Source: DATNPX01 sp036702975
GTDB taxonomy: Bacteria; Cyanobacteriota; Vampirovibrionia; Obscuribacterales; Obscuribacteraceae
Direction of reading: 5' to 3'
NCBI GenBank assembly: GCA_036702975.1
Contig: DATNPX010000054.1
Location: 1 to 64,000, forward strand
DNA: 64,000 nt
This document shows positions 63,507 through 64,000 of the stretch, one piece after another. The notes below the pieces were generated by a model. It searched no databases. It was given only the letters and a program-made list of their open reading frames with translations, and was not told the DNA's origin. Every line of letters begins with the position of its first letter. Position 1 is the stretch's first letter. The translations under genes were made by a program, and so were the position numbers.

Positions 63507-63722
63507 CACGAGGTTTTACGCAGAGCATACCAATCACAGCTTGACGATCCCGGTTTTGGCGGCAAGCGTCCCAATTCAGATAACTCTGGCGTTCCTGGCT
63601 TCGGCGACGGAAAAAGAATAACCGATCCGGGAATGTCACCTCAGCACTTAGAAGTTCCAGCCCTTCCTGGATTTACGACCAAACCGTCTCAGCCTAGCAC
63701 GGGCTGCGGGCGCGAAATTTGA
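63507..63722 (+). pseudogene. C-terminal remnant of an unknown Gly/Pro-rich protein
   Basis: After a TAA at 63504-63506 an open frame of 71 codons runs to TGA 63720-63722 with no ATG, GTG or TTG at its start. Its product has coding-like character: DDPGFGGKRPNSDNSGVPGF, DGKRITDPGMSPQHLEVPAL, then a Cys-containing end STGCGREI. I take it for the end of a decayed larger protein; the N-terminus is lost or frameshifted. Its neighbours on the other strand resemble immunity proteins. Confidence 0.35.
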
Positions 63723-63815
63723 GGTTCACCTGCCACCAATATGACACATAGAACTGCTAAGCTTGCGCTGTAGTGCAGAATGCTATTCGCAAATGACAAG
63801 CACACAATATATTCT

Positions 63816-64000
63816 ATGCCGTTACTGGTGGCCTGCACGTTGAAGTTCTTAGATCAATATTTCAATATGACCGAGCTCCAAACGACTCTTCGTGTGGAGA
63901 TCTTGGCTGGTCTTTCAACATACCTCAGTCTTGCTTACATTTTGATTCTCAATCCATCCATTCTCGCGCATGCGGGAATAGACAGCAGTGCCATTTTGTT
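63816..64000 (+). CDS. NCS2-family purine permease, 5' part
   Basis: The gene is cut by the window end; 61 codons are visible. LKFLDQYFNMTELQTTLRVE followed by ILAGLSTYLSLAYILILNPS is the conserved N-terminus of AzgA/PbuG-type guanine/hypoxanthine permeases. ATG 63816 is the likely start; TTG 63840 is an alternative. Full members have about 430-450 residues and 14 helices. Confidence 0.85.
   Translation, partial: MPLLVACTLKFLDQYFNMTELQTTLRVEILAGLSTYLSLAYILILNPSILAHAGIDSSAIL

Noticed and set aside
1..64000. tRNA genes, CRISPR arrays, insertion sequences or prophage
   Set aside because: No T-loop-like sequence with a matching acceptor stem, no regular spacer arrays, no transposase or integrase coding sequence seen.

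Overview
The window looks like chromosome from a diderm, non-photosynthetic bacterium with moderate GC. The best guess is a member of the Melainabacteria/Vampirovibrionia (Obscuribacterales-like) branch of Cyanobacteriota. That is an inference from gene style, not a proof. In its favour: lipid A/Kdo genes (waaA, lpxK) and an RND pump show an outer membrane; there are many secreted TPR and Sel1 proteins, a PATAN-domain protein, a Hanks kinase with an N-terminal zinc ribbon, many lineage-specific exported proteins, frequent TTG/GTG starts, and no photosynthesis genes. I found no tRNA, rRNA, CRISPR array, transposase or prophage.

Left end (1-7.2 kb): an smc gene broken after about 210 residues. 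The break lies at a 75-bp sequence that recurs, perfectly inverted, 1.3 kb away inside a 13-bp tandem repeat. Then come a PATAN/degenerate-GGDEF protein, a coupled pair of half-size EamA-type transporters, a DHH phosphoesterase and a large exported protein. 7.2-18.6 kb: an MFS transporter; the waaA-lpxK-MFS operon; an Lrp regulator divergent from an EamA exporter with two matching palindromes between them; a nucleotidyltransferase; TPR proteins; an XRE regulator; a secreted hydrolase.

18.6-35.3 kb: a tightly overlapped minus-strand operon (ABC ATPase, ABC permease, membrane thioredoxin, 756-residue lipoprotein); a zinc-ribbon Ser/Thr kinase; MeaB GTPase; NagA; several TPR/Sel1 proteins; a cyclase-family hydrolase; an OmpR-type response regulator with its sensor kinase. 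35.3-49.1 kb: three related secreted S33-type hydrolases spread over 13 kb, an ECF sigma factor, an RND efflux operon, a very probable structured small RNA (about 46435-46650) with a strong terminator, a short secreted Ser/Thr-rich protein and an MscL channel carrying a C-terminal zinc ribbon.

49.1-64 kb: lineage-specific genes, including a TPR protein with two retropepsin-like domains and a lipoprotein/partner gene pair; a DUF1643 gene; MgtE preceded by a possible 45-codon ORF; a two-gene fatty-acid beta-oxidation operon (thiolase and bifunctional hydratase/dehydrogenase) preceded by several palindromes; a decayed small locus reminiscent of toxin/immunity cassettes; and the start of an NCS2 purine permease cut by the window edge. 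The best candidates for something undescribed are the 46.4-kb RNA, the ABC-thioredoxin-lipoprotein operon, the double-retropepsin protein with a hairpin at its 5' end, and the end-of-window remnant locus.
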